In this document: positions 32,989-33,706 of the stretch, in pieces | Layout: every line of letters starts with the position of its first letter | Position numbering within the stretch: position 1 is the first letter of the stretch | Source of the DNA: Desulfotignum sp. | Lineage (GTDB): Bacteria; Desulfobacterota; Desulfobacteria; Desulfobacterales; Desulfobacteraceae | Assembly: GCA_011389575.1 (NCBI GenBank) | Contig: JAABUB010000035.1 | Location: 1 to 33,706 of the forward strand | DNA length: 33,706 nt | Direction: 5' to 3' | Notes under the pieces: generated by a model | Databases searched by the model: none | Seen by the model: the letters and a program-made list of their open reading frames with translations, nothing else | Told to the model about the DNA's origin: nothing | Made by a program: the position numbers and the translations under genes

Positions 32989-33144
32989 GGGTCTTTTGAT
33001 ACGCCTGTGCCGGCCGGAAGGGAATTTTTGATCAGGGCTGCCTCCCGGCAATTGTAATTTTCAGGGACAGGTGTTAACATTGCAGTAAAGATACTGATGA
33101 ATATGAGAAACACCTTTGGCAAAAATTCATTTTAAAGCAGGGCC

Positions 33145-33706
33145 ATGCATTTTTTTTCCACCAGAACCAAATTAATATTTATTCTCAGCCTGATTCTTTT
33201 GTCCGGTTTTTTTGTCACCAACGTGATTTCCTACCGGGCATCCAAAAAACAGATTCATTCATCCATTGTTGAAAACAGCCTTCCCCTTGCCCGGGACAAT
33301 GTATATTCCGAGATTCAGCGGGATTTGACCCGTCCGATCTTTGTGTCGTCCCTCATGGCCAATGATACCTTTCTCAAGGACTGGGTGACCGGCGGAGAAA
33401 AACAGGTCCGGCAGATTATCCGGTATCTGAACGAAATTCAGGAAAAATACGGATTTTTCTCTTCATTTTTTGTTTCCGATATCTCCCGAAATTATTATCA
33501 CTACAAAGGTATTCTCAAACAGATCCATCCGGATGACAGCCATGATGTCTGGTACTACAACTTCAAAAATAAAAATGTGGAATATGACCTGGATGTGGAC
33601 ACCAATGAAGCGGAACAAAACCATTTGACCATATTCATCAATCACCGCCTCACCCTTGATAACGGCAAATTTTTGGGGGTGGTCGGGGTGGGCCTTGATT
33701 TTGACC
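33145..33706 (+). CDS. membrane-bound sensor protein, 3'-truncated
   Basis: 187 codons are visible and the frame is open at the right edge. Residues 8-30 form a transmembrane segment (LIFILSLILLSGFFVTNVI), followed by an extracytoplasmic region resembling a Cache/double-Cache domain (LARDNVYSEIQRDLTRPIFVSSLMAND, later WYYNFKN and DNGKFLGVVGVGLDFD). Such proteins end in a histidine kinase, diguanylate cyclase or chemotaxis output domain; here that lies outside the window. The region upstream contains element D. The ATG at 33145 has only a weak AGGG nearby. Confidence 0.75.
   Translation, partial: MHFFSTRTKLIFILSLILLSGFFVTNVISYRASKKQIHSSIVENSLPLARDNVYSEIQRDLTRPIFVSSLMANDTFLKDWVTGGEKQVRQIIRYLNEIQEKYGFFSSFFVSDISRNYYHYKGILKQIHPDDSHDVWYYNFKNKNVEYDLDVDTNEAEQNHLTIFINHRLTLDNGKFLGVVGVGLDFD

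Overview
The window looks like chromosomal DNA of an anaerobic, probably sulfate-reducing, member of the Desulfobacterota (Desulfobacteraceae-like). This is inferred from an AhbD-type heme synthase of the alternative, siroheme-dependent heme pathway, a diphosphate-type phosphofructokinase, TRAP transporters with 2-hydroxyacid oxidation genes, an MttB-superfamily methyltransferase and a molybdenum hydroxylase. I see no rRNA, tRNA, transposase, integrase or CRISPR array.

Layout. 1-6.6 kb holds housekeeping and signalling genes: the 3' part of ahbD (+), pfp (-), a GGDEF diguanylate cyclase (-), ftsY (+) and a LysE-type exporter (+). 6.7-12.4 kb is a GntR-controlled uptake operon: a divergent GntR/FCD repressor, then an Asp/Glu-racemase-family protein, a three-part TRAP transporter and a proline-racemase-family enzyme. 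A TGGTATACCA palindrome overlaps the promoter. 12.4-14.75 kb is a tetR plus Tat-lipoprotein nitroreductase pair. It has matching tetR-type operators and is bracketed by two oppositely oriented copies of a ~160-bp inverted-repeat element.

14.8-25.6 kb is the most interesting part. It is a minus-strand run of ten genes: GntR regulator, cupin, DUF2848 protein, carbon-nitrogen hydrolase, PreA-like ring reductase, BCCT betaine-type transporter, a three-subunit molybdenum hydroxylase and a non-pyrrolysine MttB-family methyltransferase. Read as a pathway, it would import an N-methylated, probably heterocyclic quaternary amine. It would then hydroxylate the ring, remove the N-methyl group, reduce the ring and hydrolyse the resulting amide. 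This is inference; the substrate is unknown.

26.1-31.9 kb is a second TRAP operon followed by a GlcD/GlcF-type dehydrogenase pair, suggesting uptake and oxidation of a 2-hydroxyacid. It lies between two closely similar GntR paralogues. The window ends in a truncated membrane sensor.

Non-coding structure is rich. (i) There are four arrays of a degenerate heptamer, GCTNTTA. All read in the same direction as the upstream gene, and two supply that gene's stop codon. The 7-nt period puts TAG in all frames of one strand and TAA in all frames of the other. (ii) A family of ~75-163-bp elements has terminal arms that are perfect inverted repeats and covary between copies. (iii) A separate ~190-bp nested inverted repeat lies near the right end. 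(iv) Each TRAP operon has a hairpin between dctP and dctQ.
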